A stretch of DNA of 64,000 nucleotides, from contig JAPUFC010000027.1 in NCBI GenBank assembly GCA_027492275.1, forward strand, positions 40,020-104,019. Reading direction: 5' to 3'. The stretch is from Mesorhizobium sp. (GTDB lineage: Bacteria > Pseudomonadota > Alphaproteobacteria > Rhizobiales > Rhizobiaceae). Of this stretch, positions 18,837 to 27,023 are shown piece after piece; within the stretch, counting starts at the first letter, position 1; each line of letters opens with the position of its first letter. Made by a program: the position numbers and the translations under genes. The notes beneath the pieces are model-generated. The model was given only the letters and a program-made list of their open reading frames with translations, did no database searches and was not told the DNA's origin.

Positions 18837-19556
18837 TCACGGGGCGGTTTCCAGCACCGCGACCACGGCCATGCCGTCGGTGAAGTAGGGATCGCCGCCG
18901 CCATTGCGCCCGCTCGTCGTCGCGCCGGCCCCCGGCACCACCGTGGTCGAGCCGATCCAGCCGGCGGCCTTGAGGTCGGCGACGACGAGGTCGCGGTCGG
19001 CATCGATGTCGGGCGCGATGTGATGCGTGATCTGGCCGGTGTCGTGACTGACGCCGACGCCCTTGTCGAAGCTCGCCGCGCCCAGCCAGAGCGCCATTCC
19101 GGGCCTGGTCATGTTCCAGAAGCGGACATGGTGCCGGCGGTCGGGGCTCGTGCCGTCCGCCTTCTGGAAGGCGAGGTCCTGCGGCCGCCCAGCGTAGAGC
19201 AGCGTGCTGACGGGGGCGTCGGCATAGGGACGGTCGAGAATGACGCTGAGCCCGATGTCCAGCGACGTCCGCAATGTGATCGCGTCGGCGGGATTCCAGC
19301 CGGCGGCGGCGAAGGCGCGCAGCACGTCCTCGCGCGGTCCGATGAGGCCGACATTGATCGGATCGCCCCAGATACCGTCGCTGGTGGTCGTGATCATGGC
19401 GCCGGGCATGTCGATGCGCGCGCCGTCGCGAAGATACCAGAACTCGGGCGCGAGCCCGTAGGCGAGGGCGATGTAGGCCGTGGTCGCGACGAGCAGGCCA
19501 GTCGCGGCGGCGCGCGTTCGTCGACGCTTTCGCCGTTTTCGGGGAGGTTTGTCCAT
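18837..19556 (-). CDS. LssY C-terminal domain protein
   Basis: The 239-residue protein has a very basic N-terminus (RKRRKRRRTR) and one membrane anchor at about residues 17-34. The extracytoplasmic domain matches the C-terminal domain of Legionella LssY: GDPINVGLIGPREDVLRAFAAAGW, RPYADAPVSTLLYAGRPQDLAFQK, RRHHVRFWNM, and ALWLGAASFDKGVGVSHDTGQITHHI. No biochemical role is known to me for this domain. It lacks the PAP2 phosphatase and DedA parts sometimes fused to it. It lies downstream of two extensin genes on the same strand. Confidence 0.8.
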   Translation of the reverse strand: MDKPPRKRRKRRRTRAAATGLLVATTAYIALAYGLAPEFWYLRDGARIDMPGAMITTTSDGIWGDPINVGLIGPREDVLRAFAAAGWNPADAITLRTSLDIGLSVILDRPYADAPVSTLLYAGRPQDLAFQKADGTSPDRRHHVRFWNMTRPGMALWLGAASFDKGVGVSHDTGQITHHIAPDIDADRDLVVADLKAAGWIGSTTVVPGAGATTSGRNGGGDPYFTDGMAVVAVLETAP

Positions 19557-19614
19557 GGCGCTTTCTAGCGCGAAACCGGGGCGTCGCGAAAGGGGCCTGT
19601 GGATGGCGGGCGGA

Positions 19615-20451
19615 TCAGCGGCAGGCGACGCTGCCGTTGCGGCGCTGCATGATGTCGAAATGGAAGTGGTTGCGGTGATCGTAATTGTAGCCCGGCCCGA
19701 GCACGGTGGTGAAATACTTGCAGGCGTCGGCGCGCACGTTGTTCAGCAGGCCGCGCTGGCGGAACGAGAAGAAACCCGGCTTCTTGACGTCGATGTCCTT
19801 GTCGTTGTTCAGCTCGATGTTCATGATGTCGATGGCGTTGCCGGTCGAGTGTTCCGACATGGTGCGCGAGCCGGAAATTCGGCGGCAGGAATAGCTCGAC
19901 CCCTGGTTGATTCGCTTGACGCCGGAGAAATAGCGCAGGCGGGCCGAGGGCACGAGCTCCTCCTTCGTCCAGCGCGCGAAGGTGAGCGCCATCTGGCAGG
20001 TCACGGTGGCGGCCGGCTTGATCTCGGCCGAACCGATCGCCGACATGGAAACCGGGTTGGCGATGTTGCAGGACGGGCCGTCGTCGATCGGCGCGAGATC
20101 ACGCCAGGTCACGCCGAGCCTGCGCAACTGCCGGCGGCATTCCGCCTCGCCGGCCGGCATGACGGGCGGCGTGGACAGCGGCTGCTCGACGCGCGGATAG
20201 GCGACCATCATGGGATTCGACGGCACCAGCGTCTGCATGCCGGTGAGCTGCTGCTGCGCGACGACCGGCTCGGGCGCCAGGGCCGGGGACGCGACGGCGG
20301 CCGTGCGTTGGCCGACGTCGACCGCCGGTTGCAGGGCCATGACGTCGCCGGTGGTGCAGGACGCCGCCAGCAGGGCGGCCGAAAGGAGCATGCCGAGAAG
20401 AGCCGGACGGCTGGCCGATGCTTGCCTGCATAGGTTGGGCTGGGATGGCAT
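19615..20451 (-). CDS. Extensin-family lipoprotein, paralogue 1
   Basis: The 278-residue protein has a lipoprotein signal with lipobox LLAAS before C32. The C-terminal extensin-like domain carries a GVTWRDLAPIDDG start, CSIPYPL-type CNIANPV, and zinc-peptidase-like motifs SEHSTGNAIDI and HRNHFHFD. The fold is related to M15 D,D-carboxypeptidases, so a peptidoglycan-active metalloprotein is plausible. Residues that would bind zinc (His in SEH, Asp in AIDI, His in HFHF) are present. ATG 20451 is preferred over 20484 because a GAGGCGGA sequence lies upstream. The next gene on this strand encodes a paralogue. Confidence 0.82.
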   Translation of the reverse strand: MPSQPNLCRQASASRPALLGMLLSAALLAASCTTGDVMALQPAVDVGQRTAAVASPALAPEPVVAQQQLTGMQTLVPSNPMMVAYPRVEQPLSTPPVMPAGEAECRRQLRRLGVTWRDLAPIDDGPSCNIANPVSMSAIGSAEIKPAATVTCQMALTFARWTKEELVPSARLRYFSGVKRINQGSSYSCRRISGSRTMSEHSTGNAIDIMNIELNNDKDIDVKKPGFFSFRQRGLLNNVRADACKYFTTVLGPGYNYDHRNHFHFDIMQRRNGSVACR

Positions 20452-20560
20452 GGACGCGGTCCGCCTCGTGCTGGAAGCGGGCATCTTAACCGGGGCCGGT
20501 AAAGGAAAGATCAGCGGCCGCGTTCACGCCTGCGGCGGAAATGCGGCCGCAGCTACGGCG

Positions 20561-21604
20561 CTATTGGCAGAAAGTCGAGCCGTTGCGGCGCGGCTGCAGG
20601 TCGAGATGGAAATGCAGGGCGTGGTCGGCGTCGCTGCCTGGTCCAAGGACCGTCTTGAAGGGGCCGCAGGCCGCCTTACGCACGGCGGCCAGGAATTTTC
20701 CGATCTTCTCGTCCGTGGTCGCCTCGACCTGGACGGAGCGGCCGTCCTTCAGATTGAAGGTGGCGATGTCCAGCGCGTTGCCGAAGGCGTGTTCCGACAG
20801 CTTGTTGGTGCCGTTGCGCGGCCGGCAGACATAGGCCGAGGCATGGCCGATGGATTTCAGCCCCGCGCCCAGCTCCTGTTCGGCGGCGGGATGCACGGCA
20901 TCCTTCATGAAGCGGGCGGCGGCTTCGGCCATGGCGCAGTTCATCTCGGCGTCGGGAGACAGGTCGATCTCCCCGCCGAGCGATTCCACCTTGAGCGGGT
21001 AGGGGATCGAGCAGCCGTGCGGGTCGCTCTCGGCCGGAGCCTCCTTGAAGGAGACGCCGAGCTCGGTCAGCCGGGCGCGGCACGCGGCTTCCGTCGCCGG
21101 CAGCGTGCCGGACGGGTCCGGCACGTCGTCCGAGCGCGGATCGGGCAGCGTCGCCGGCTTGGGCGGCGTGGGAGGAGCCGGCGGCCCGATGAGATGATCG
21201 CGCGGGTCGGGTTCGGGCAAGGGCGCATGGTCGGGAGGGCCGGCGTCCTCGCCCGGCTTTTGCGACGCGGTCTTTTCGGGGCCTGGCTGCTCGGGAGGCG
21301 GCGGACCCTGGACGGGGCGCATCTCCGGCTCCGGGCGCTTGTCGGGCAAGGGAGCGTTGTCGGGCGCCTTGTCTGGCGCGGCGGATTGCTCGGGAGCCGG
21401 CGGGCCCTGGACCGGAAGCATCTGCGGTTCCGGACGCCGGTCCGGCACGGGAACGACATCGGGCCCCTTTTCGGCGGCCTGGCGGTGAAGGCGCGGCTTC
21501 GGGCCGTTCGGCGGCAGGTCGACGGCGAAACCGGAGGAAACAGGAAAAACCAACGCCGCCATAAGCGTCAGGGCAAAGAGCCGTAACCGTTGGGTCGACG
21601 TCAT
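20561..21604 (-). CDS. Extensin-family periplasmic protein, paralogue 2 with proline-rich linker
   Basis: The 347-residue protein has a signal peptide ending near SSGFA. A Pro/Glu/Arg-rich linker of about 140 residues follows, with a tandem imperfect repeat (PDRRPEPQMLPVQGPPAPEQ then PDKRPEPEMRPVQGPPPPEQ). The C-terminal extensin-like domain has CRARLTELGVSFKE, GCSIPYPLKVESLGG, KLSEHAFGNALDI and LHFHLDL, with the same His/Asp/His set as paralogue 1. The linker could span peptidoglycan. GGA lies a few bases before ATG 21604. The two extensin genes are 109 bases apart and probably arose by duplication. Confidence 0.85.
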   Translation of the reverse strand: MTSTQRLRLFALTLMAALVFPVSSGFAVDLPPNGPKPRLHRQAAEKGPDVVPVPDRRPEPQMLPVQGPPAPEQSAAPDKAPDNAPLPDKRPEPEMRPVQGPPPPEQPGPEKTASQKPGEDAGPPDHAPLPEPDPRDHLIGPPAPPTPPKPATLPDPRSDDVPDPSGTLPATEAACRARLTELGVSFKEAPAESDPHGCSIPYPLKVESLGGEIDLSPDAEMNCAMAEAAARFMKDAVHPAAEQELGAGLKSIGHASAYVCRPRNGTNKLSEHAFGNALDIATFNLKDGRSVQVEATTDEKIGKFLAAVRKAACGPFKTVLGPGSDADHALHFHLDLQPRRNGSTFCQ

Positions 21605-21651
21605 GTTCCTTAACGCTTCCGGCGGACGGTGGTTGCCGCGCGCGTCAGGCG

Positions 21652-22077
21652 TCAGGCCCCGATGGCCTCGAGGCCGTTTTCCAGCCAGTCGCCCAGGGTC
21701 GGCTGGCCGAGGAGATAGTCGGCCGTGCGCTTGATGTTGCGGCGGCGGGCTTCCTCCACCGCCTCGGCGAATTCGGCCGGCTCGTAGTCGCCGCGACCGA
21801 TCCACATCAGCGCCACCATCTCGGCAGCCTCGTCCACGTTCAGGTCGCCGAGCAGCGCGCGCAGCTCCGCCTCGCCCAGGTTTTCCTCTTCCTCCTCGGC
21901 AAGGCCGTCATGATGGTGGCTGTCGCGGCCGTCGCCGTCCAGTTCCACCTCGTGCTCGGCGCCGTCCTCATAATCCTCGTTGATGCCGGCGCTGACGGCC
22001 TTGGCCTTCTCGATCAGAAGCCGCACCGTGTCGGGGCCGATCGTCAGCTCCCATTCCCTGTCCGCGCGTATCTGCAT
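21652..22077 (-). CDS. DUF3775 domain-containing protein
   Basis: The 141-residue acidic protein matches DUF3775. The N-terminal TIGPDTVRLLIEKAKAVSAG, an acidic low-complexity middle with His/Asp/Glu runs, and the diagnostic C-terminal VDEAAEMVALMWIGRGDY with KRTADYLLGQPTLGDWLENGLEA are present. No function is established. ATG 22077 follows AGGAGG by seven bases; a longer frame to 22125 adds 16 residues before the Shine-Dalgarno. It is 47 bases upstream of the second extensin gene and divergent from the DUF486 gene. Confidence 0.85.
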   Translation of the reverse strand: MQIRADREWELTIGPDTVRLLIEKAKAVSAGINEDYEDGAEHEVELDGDGRDSHHHDGLAEEEEENLGEAELRALLGDLNVDEAAEMVALMWIGRGDYEPAEFAEAVEEARRRNIKRTADYLLGQPTLGDWLENGLEAIGA

Positions 22078-22175
22078 CCCTGATCCTCCTGCCGGAACCA
22101 TAGTGCAGGCGGGGCGGATTGACAAAGGAGCGCGCGCGGCACAGGACTGCGCGTCCCTCTCGGTCCGGCTTCTCC

Positions 22176-22526
22176 ATGTCCACGCTGCTCTCGCCCAAGG
22201 TGCTGCCGATCCTGCTCCTGATCGGCTCGAACGTCTTCATGACCTTCGCCTGGTACGGCCATCTCAAGTTCAAGACCGCGCCGCTCTACGCCGCCGTCAT
22301 CTTCTCCTGGCTCATCGCCTTCGTGGAATACTGGCTGGCAGTGCCGGCCAACCGCATCGGCCACGAGGTCTATTCGGCGGCCGAACTGAAGACCATGCAG
22401 GAGGTGATCACGCTCGTCGTGTTCGTCGTCTTCTCGGTGTTCTACCTCAAGGAGGGGATCACCTGGAACCACGCGCTGGGCTTCGCCTTCATCGCGCTCG
22501 GCGCCGGGCTGATCTTCCGGGGCTGA
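22176..22526 (+). CDS. DUF486 / DMT-like small membrane protein
   Basis: A 116-residue protein with four predicted membrane helices, PILLLIGSNVFMTFAWYGHL, APLYAAVIFSWLIAFVEYWLAV, ITLVVFVVFSVFYL and ALGFAFIALGAGLIF. The family is a four-helix relative of small multidrug resistance and drug/metabolite transporters; the substrate is unknown. The conserved PANRIGHEVYSAAELKTMQE loop is intact. ATG 22176 gives family length. The frame continues 19 residues upstream without similarity. The gene ends about 80 bases before a double hairpin. Confidence 0.85.
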   Translation: MSTLLSPKVLPILLLIGSNVFMTFAWYGHLKFKTAPLYAAVIFSWLIAFVEYWLAVPANRIGHEVYSAAELKTMQEVITLVVFVVFSVFYLKEGITWNHALGFAFIALGAGLIFRG

Positions 22527-22606
22527 GCGATTCCCGAATCGGTTCAACGGCTTGCCGGCGTTGGTTCTCTGCCGGAGTCCGGCCGTTCATGCTGCGGGCG
22601 AAAAGC

Positions 22607-22640
22607 AAGGCCCGGCCGGGGAGAGTGCCGGCCGGGCCTT
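22607..22640. terminator. Strong hairpin terminator, first of two
   Basis: Thirteen-base arms AAGGCCCGGCCGG (22607-22619) and CCGGCCGGGCCTT (22628-22640) pair perfectly around an eight-base loop. It lies between the convergent DUF486 and OmpA genes and can serve both directions. Confidence 0.75.
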
Positions 22641-22658
22641 CCGTCCCGCGAGGGACGG
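22641..22658. terminator. Second adjacent hairpin
   Basis: CCGTCCC (22641-22647) and GGGACGG (22652-22658) pair around a GCGA tetraloop directly after the first hairpin. The tandem arrangement suggests a double terminator between convergent genes. Confidence 0.55.
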
Positions 22659-22730
22659 GGCAGGGAACGCCTGCCTTGATGTGGGGTGCGGAAGCCGTGC
22701 GATCAATACGGCCCGCCCCTCACGACTCTC

Positions 22731-24761
22731 TCACTTCGCGCTCGCGACAGGCGCCACCAGCGGTGTGATGCGACGAATGGCGACGCGGCGGTTCTCCCGC
22801 TCGGGCGCCTGTGTGTTCACCTTCAGGTAGCGCTCGCCATAGCCCTGGGTGGACAGGTTCTCGGGCGGAATGCCGAACACATCCGTCAGCGCCTGGGCGA
22901 CGGCCTCGGCGCGGCGGTCCGACAGCGCCAGATTGGCGATGTCGCTGCCGACTGCGTCGGTGTGACCCTCGATCAGGAACGTCTCGGCCGGGTTCTTGTC
23001 CAGGAGCCGCTCCATCGCCGTCGCAACGCCCTCCAGCCGTCTCACCTCGCTCTCGGGGATGGAGGCGGAGCCGAACTCGAAGGTCAGAGTGTCGAGGTCG
23101 ACGCGCCGGGCGATGTCGCGGACGCGGGCCGAGCGCTTGACCTCGTCGACCGAATAGAGCCGCTGGACCCGTTCCACCGGCGGCTGTTCCAGGAACTCGT
23201 AGTAGTCATCCGGGTCGCGGGCCCGCTCCGATTCAAGGATATAGTCGTCGCGTGGAATGGTGAGACGCAGTGGCGGCAGGTCGTCGCCGGGGTCGCGCCA
23301 GTCGCGGACACGCTCGTAATTGCGCTCGTCGACGTAGCTCAGCACGTATTCGCGACCGTCGCGGTCGATGCGCGAGCGCTGGACCACGTCGCCGTAGCGG
23401 TTGCGGATGGTGACGATGCGCACGCCGTTGTCGCGCAGGATCACCTCGCGCGTCCTGCCCTGCGGGAGATCCTCGTAGTACACGTCGCGCGCCCCGCGCG
23501 TCATGCGCGGCCGCTCGTTGCTCTCCACGATGGTCTCGCCGCCGAGCTGGAGGATCAGCCGGTCGCCGAGCTCACGCACGATGTCGGCGCCGCTCGGGCG
23601 CTCGCGGCGACGTAGATCGTCGTCGGGCCGACGGTCGCGGCGACGGCCTTCCTCGGCGGTGGCGGGACGGATTTCCCTCGGCTGCGCGGCTTCCTGCGCG
23701 GCGCGGTCGTCCACCGGAGGCGGACCGGGATCGACCGGCGGACGCTGCGCGTTTCTGTCTCCGGCTGGCCTGTCTCCGGACGGCCTGTCTCCACCCGCTC
23801 GGTCCGGCCGCTCGCCCTGCTGGCGATTACGGTCGTCGCCTCGGCGCGGCCGTTCGCCCTCCGGGCGCGGCTCCGCCTTCTGGCTGTCCAGAATGGGCGC
23901 CTCGGCGGGTGCCTCCGGTGCCTGACCCTGCTGCCCGGCCGCCGGCTCTTCCTGCGCGGGTGGGACGGGCGGCTGGTCGGGCTGGCGATCACGCGGGCGC
24001 TCGGCAGGCCGCGATCCGCCTTCCGGCTGCGCCTGCGTGTCGCCCCTGTTCCGGTCAGGCCGCTGTGCCGGCCGCTGCTCGGGCTCGGGCCTGACCTCGG
24101 GGGTTGGCGTCTCGGCCGCGGGCGGCTGCTCGGCGGGGCGCTGGGCGTCCGGCTGACGCTCGGCCGGCGCTTCGCGGCGCTGTTCTTCCCGCCTTTGCCG
24201 TTCCGGGCGAGGAGCTTCCTCGCGCGGCGCGGCTTCAGGCGGGGCTTCGCGCCGCGGTCGCTCGGGCACCGCCTGCTCGGGCTCGGGGCGGGGCGCGGGC
24301 TGCTGGCGCGGCGCTTCCTCGGGTGCGCTCTCCCGCTGCTGCCGGCGCTGCGGCCGTTCCTGCGGTTCCGGGCGCTGGGCTTCCGGTTCCGGGCGCTGGG
24401 CTTCGGGCTGCGCTTCCTCGCGCTGCCGGCGCTGTGGACGCTCCGGGCGCGGCGCGTTGTCGCCGGGCTCGGCCTGCTGTTCCTGTTGCCTTTCCTGCCT
24501 TTGCCGGCGCTCCTGCCGCTCGGGCGCCGCGCCTTCCTCCTGCTGCCGCTGACGTTCACGGCCCTGCCGCTGGCGTGGGCCGCACTCCTGGCCTTCCGGG
24601 CAATCCTCCTGAACCTTGACCAGCGGCAAGCCGCCATGCGGGGCGGCCGTGGTCGATCCCGTCAGGGGATAGGCGCCGAGCGGCGCGGAGGCCATCAGCA
24701 GGCTCAGCGCCGTGCCGGCCACAATCCGTGGGCCGGCCAAAATCCGTGGGTGGCGAATCAT
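22731..24761 (-). CDS. OmpA-family protein with long Pro/Arg/Gln/Glu-rich region
   Basis: The 676-residue envelope protein has a signal peptide ending near APLGA, then a low-complexity region from about residue 55 to 380 built from E, Q, R, P and A (repeated PEAQRPEP-like units). A middle domain of unknown type follows (RLILQLGGETIVESNERPRMTRG, RNRYGDVVQRSRID). The C-terminal OmpA domain is clear: FEFGSASIPESEVRRL, EGHTDAVGSDIANLALSDRRAEAV and YGERYLKVNT, with peptidoglycan-binding Asp and Arg residues. ATG 24761 is used; the open frame extends to 24923. It likely tethers the envelope to peptidoglycan. Confidence 0.85.
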   Translation of the reverse strand: MIRHPRILAGPRIVAGTALSLLMASAPLGAYPLTGSTTAAPHGGLPLVKVQEDCPEGQECGPRQRQGRERQRQQEEGAAPERQERRQRQERQQEQQAEPGDNAPRPERPQRRQREEAQPEAQRPEPEAQRPEPQERPQRRQQRESAPEEAPRQQPAPRPEPEQAVPERPRREAPPEAAPREEAPRPERQRREEQRREAPAERQPDAQRPAEQPPAAETPTPEVRPEPEQRPAQRPDRNRGDTQAQPEGGSRPAERPRDRQPDQPPVPPAQEEPAAGQQGQAPEAPAEAPILDSQKAEPRPEGERPRRGDDRNRQQGERPDRAGGDRPSGDRPAGDRNAQRPPVDPGPPPVDDRAAQEAAQPREIRPATAEEGRRRDRRPDDDLRRRERPSGADIVRELGDRLILQLGGETIVESNERPRMTRGARDVYYEDLPQGRTREVILRDNGVRIVTIRNRYGDVVQRSRIDRDGREYVLSYVDERNYERVRDWRDPGDDLPPLRLTIPRDDYILESERARDPDDYYEFLEQPPVERVQRLYSVDEVKRSARVRDIARRVDLDTLTFEFGSASIPESEVRRLEGVATAMERLLDKNPAETFLIEGHTDAVGSDIANLALSDRRAEAVAQALTDVFGIPPENLSTQGYGERYLKVNTQAPERENRRVAIRRITPLVAPVASAK

Positions 24762-24964
24762 CGCGATAATGCTCCTGTCCTCAGCGTCCCATCCGAGCCG
24801 CAAACCGTCCTGAGACAATTTGGTTCCGGTTCTGGCAAGGCTTCCTAGCGTGAAGGTCCACATCTTCTGGGCGGCAAGATGGGTTCTTCGTGTCGCGGAT
24901 GTGGCGCGGCGCGCATCGGCCATAACGCTTGACCTTTCAAGCCTTCGGGAACAGATGTGCGGGC

Positions 24965-25411
24965 ATGGCGCGACCCTTCTGGAAGACGAAGCCCCTGGAG
25001 GAGATGACCGGGACGGAGTGGGAATCGCTCTGCGACGGCTGCGGCAAGTGCTGCCTGTCCAAGCTGGAGGACGAGGACACAGGCGACATCTACTTCACCA
25101 GTGTCGGGTGCCGCCTGTTCGACGCCGGCGCATGCCGCTGCTCCGACTACGAGAACCGGCAGGCGCGGGTTTCCGATTGCGTGCGCCTCACCCCCGGCAA
25201 TGTCCGCACGATCCCCTGGTTGCCCTCCACCTGCGCCTATCGGCTCGTGGCCGAGGGACGGGATCTGGCCTGGTGGCATCCGCTCGTGTCGGGCGATCCG
25301 GATACGGTTCATCGTGCCGGCATCTCGGTGCGCGGCCGCGTCACGGCTTCGGAGAACGACCTCGCCGACGCGGAAGATTATCTCGATCACATGCTGGCCG
25401 AGGAACCTTGA
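24965..25411 (+). CDS. YcgN family cysteine-cluster protein (UPF0260)
   Basis: The 148-residue protein belongs to the YcgN/UPF0260 group. Cysteines cluster as CDGCGKCC (about residues 23-30), with further cysteines in [27 protein letters not shown] and STCAYRL, a pattern suited to an Fe-S or zinc site. The family also carries [27 protein letters not shown], seen here intact. Function is unknown. ATG 24965 gives family length; a TTG at 24929 is a weaker option. A strong hairpin follows the stop by 37 bases. Confidence 0.85.
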   Translation: MARPFWKTKPLEEMTGTEWESLCDGCGKCCLSKLEDEDTGDIYFTSVGCRLFDAGACRCSDYENRQARVSDCVRLTPGNVRTIPWLPSTCAYRLVAEGRDLAWWHPLVSGDPDTVHRAGISVRGRVTASENDLADAEDYLDHMLAEEP

Positions 25412-25448
25412 GGGGCACGGCGCGTTGTCGGCGGCGTATTTTCGCATG

Positions 25449-25470
25449 AACCGGCCATGAACGGCCGGTT
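25449..25470 (+). terminator. Hairpin after the YcgN gene
   Basis: AACCGGCC (25449-25456) and GGCCGGTT (25463-25470) pair perfectly around a six-base loop. It lies 37 bases after the YcgN stop and before the promoter region of the next gene. Confidence 0.6.
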
Positions 25471-25551
25471 CGCGTCAGGTTCAGAACGACCGGGGTAACT
25501 TCGCTTCATCAACACGGGCAGAAGCGGCCCGCCAGTCGAAGGAGAAGCAGT

Positions 25552-25893
25552 ATGAAGACGTTCGTGAAGGCCCTGGTCATGTCGGCCGTGATGGGTCTCG
25601 GCGGTGTTGCGGCCGTGCCCGCATTGGCGCAGGACGGCGGCGTTTATCTGGAATTCGGCGGCCGCGACGGTCCGCGCGTCGGAGTCGACGGGCGCAGCCG
25701 CTACCGCGACCGCTGGGACGAGCGAAGCTGCAGCGCCAGCGACGCGGTGCGCAAGGCTTCGCGCATGGGCATCCGCAATGCCCGCGTCGTCGATACCGAT
25801 CGGCGCACCATCGAGGTAGCAGGCCGGCGGCATGGCGACAGGGTCTACGTGACCTTCGGCCGCCGGGGCGATTGCCCGGTCGTTCGCTGGTAA
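25552..25893 (+). CDS. Small periplasmic protein of unknown function
   Basis: The 113-residue precursor has a clear signal peptide (positive MKTFVK, hydrophobic core, cleavage after PALA). The mature protein is basic and begins with a Gly/Arg-rich stretch (GGRDGPRVGVDGRSRYRDRWDERSC). Two cysteines remain, C60 and C107, likely disulfide-bonded. The pattern SCSASDAVRKASRMGIRNARVVD followed by VYVTFGRRGDCPVVRW recurs in anonymous Rhizobiales secreted proteins. AAGGAGAAG precedes the ATG. A perfect terminator follows. Confidence 0.7.
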   Translation: MKTFVKALVMSAVMGLGGVAAVPALAQDGGVYLEFGGRDGPRVGVDGRSRYRDRWDERSCSASDAVRKASRMGIRNARVVDTDRRTIEVAGRRHGDRVYVTFGRRGDCPVVRW

Positions 25894-25957
25894 GCCAGCT
25901 CGCTGGTAAACGGTAGCACGGTCGAGTGGCCGGGCGAAAAACCCGGCGATTCCCGAA

Positions 25958-25990
25958 AAAACCCCGGAGGCGTTCCGCCTCCGGGGTTTT
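25958..25990. terminator. Bidirectional intrinsic terminator
   Basis: Fourteen-base arms AAAACCCCGGAGGC (25958-25971) and GCCTCCGGGGTTTT (25977-25990) pair perfectly around GTTCC. The terminal T-run (and A-run on the other strand) makes it a textbook terminator for the secreted-protein gene and the convergent SIMPL gene. Confidence 0.9.
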
Positions 25991-26017
25991 CTTTCATCCG
26001 GCGGACGTGGCGGCCGG

Positions 26018-26725
26018 TCAGCGCAGCTCGAACACCACGTTGACCTGGACGCGATAGGCGTTCTCGCCCGCCTGTATCGGAACGGCTTCCCGCGAATCGA
26101 ACGGCATGGCCTTGGCCATGATCGGGCCGGGGGGCGGCGCCGAGTTCTGCTCGGATATTTCCAGCACGCGGCCTAGTGAGACGCCGGCCGCCTTGCTGAG
26201 CGTCTTCGCCTTGGTGAAGGCGTCCGCGACCGCCTTCTCGCGAGCCTGCGCGATCACGGTCGAGGGATCGTCGTTGGCGAAGGAGACGCTGCCGCCCTGG
26301 TTGACGCCGAGAGACACCGAGCGGTCGATGATCTCGCCGGTCTTCTGCAGGTCGCGCACGCGGATGGAAAGCGTGTTGGTGACCTGGTAGGCGACGAGTT
26401 CCGCCGTCTGGCTGCCGTCCGGCTTGTTCTCGTAGTTGTAGCGCGGATTGATCTGGATGCCGGCCGTCTGCAGGTCGCGCTCCTCTATGCCGAACCCCTT
26501 CATGGCCGAGATGACGGCCGCCATGGCGTCGTTGTTGGCGTCGAGCGCCTCGCGCGCCGTCTTGGCCTCGCGCATGACCGAGAGCGACAGCAGCGCCATG
26601 TCCGGCGGGGCGACGGCCTCGCCCTCGCCCATGACGACGATGCGGGGCGGCGGCTGGCTCTGCGCGGCGGCGATGCCGGGCAGGATCGCCGCGCCCATCG
26701 CCATGGCCAGCAGGGTCTTTCTCAT
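26018..26725 (-). CDS. SIMPL domain-containing periplasmic protein
   Basis: The 235-residue precursor has a signal peptide ending near PGIAAA. The SIMPL/DUF541 domain covers the rest: RIVVMGEGEAVAPPDMALLSLSV near the N-terminus, AREALDANNDAMAAVISAMKGFGIEERDLQTAGIQINPRYNY in the middle, and the ending ENAYRVQVNVVFEL. Family members include the Brucella BP26/Omp28 periplasmic antigen, which forms large ring-like assemblies. GGAG lies seven bases before the ATG. It is divergent from the tRNA gene. Confidence 0.88.
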   Translation of the reverse strand: MRKTLLAMAMGAAILPGIAAAQSQPPPRIVVMGEGEAVAPPDMALLSLSVMREAKTAREALDANNDAMAAVISAMKGFGIEERDLQTAGIQINPRYNYENKPDGSQTAELVAYQVTNTLSIRVRDLQKTGEIIDRSVSLGVNQGGSVSFANDDPSTVIAQAREKAVADAFTKAKTLSKAAGVSLGRVLEISEQNSAPPPGPIMAKAMPFDSREAVPIQAGENAYRVQVNVVFELR

Positions 26726-26840
26726 TCAGGATCTCCGTTTCAAAGGCGCCCGCAACCTGGCCGCGATTGGTGGCCGCATTGCGGCAGCGCGCGCGGGAGC
26801 CTTGTGCGCCGGCGCAAAAGCCACTAATCAGCCCCGCGTG

Positions 26841-26916
26841 GGGCCTGTAGCTCAATGGTTAGAGCCGGCGGCTCATAACCGCTTGGTTGGGGGTTCGAGT
26901 CCCTCCGGGCCCACCA
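26841..26916 (+). tRNA. tRNA with CAU anticodon, probably tRNA-Ile2 (lysidine-modified)
   Basis: Seventy-six bases fold as a cloverleaf: acceptor GGGCCTG/CGGGCCC, D stem GCTC/GAGC, anticodon stem GGCGG/CCGCT around loop CTCATAA, T stem GGGGG/CCCTC with loop TTCGAGT, and an encoded CCA end. Anticodon CAT at loop positions 34-36. The D-arm and the variable-loop run CTTGGT match E. coli tRNA-Ile2 rather than elongator tRNA-Met, so the C34 is probably converted to lysidine by TilS to read AUA. Initiator tRNA is excluded because the acceptor ends pair fully. Confidence 0.93.
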
Positions 26917-27023
26917 GTTGCAGCAATCAGCTATTGGCGGCATCGGTCCGTGGCAAAAGCCGGACAACCTGCCTGGAGGCGACCACTGGCCGCCGACGGC
27001 CGACGATGCTCTTCCATGTCGCT

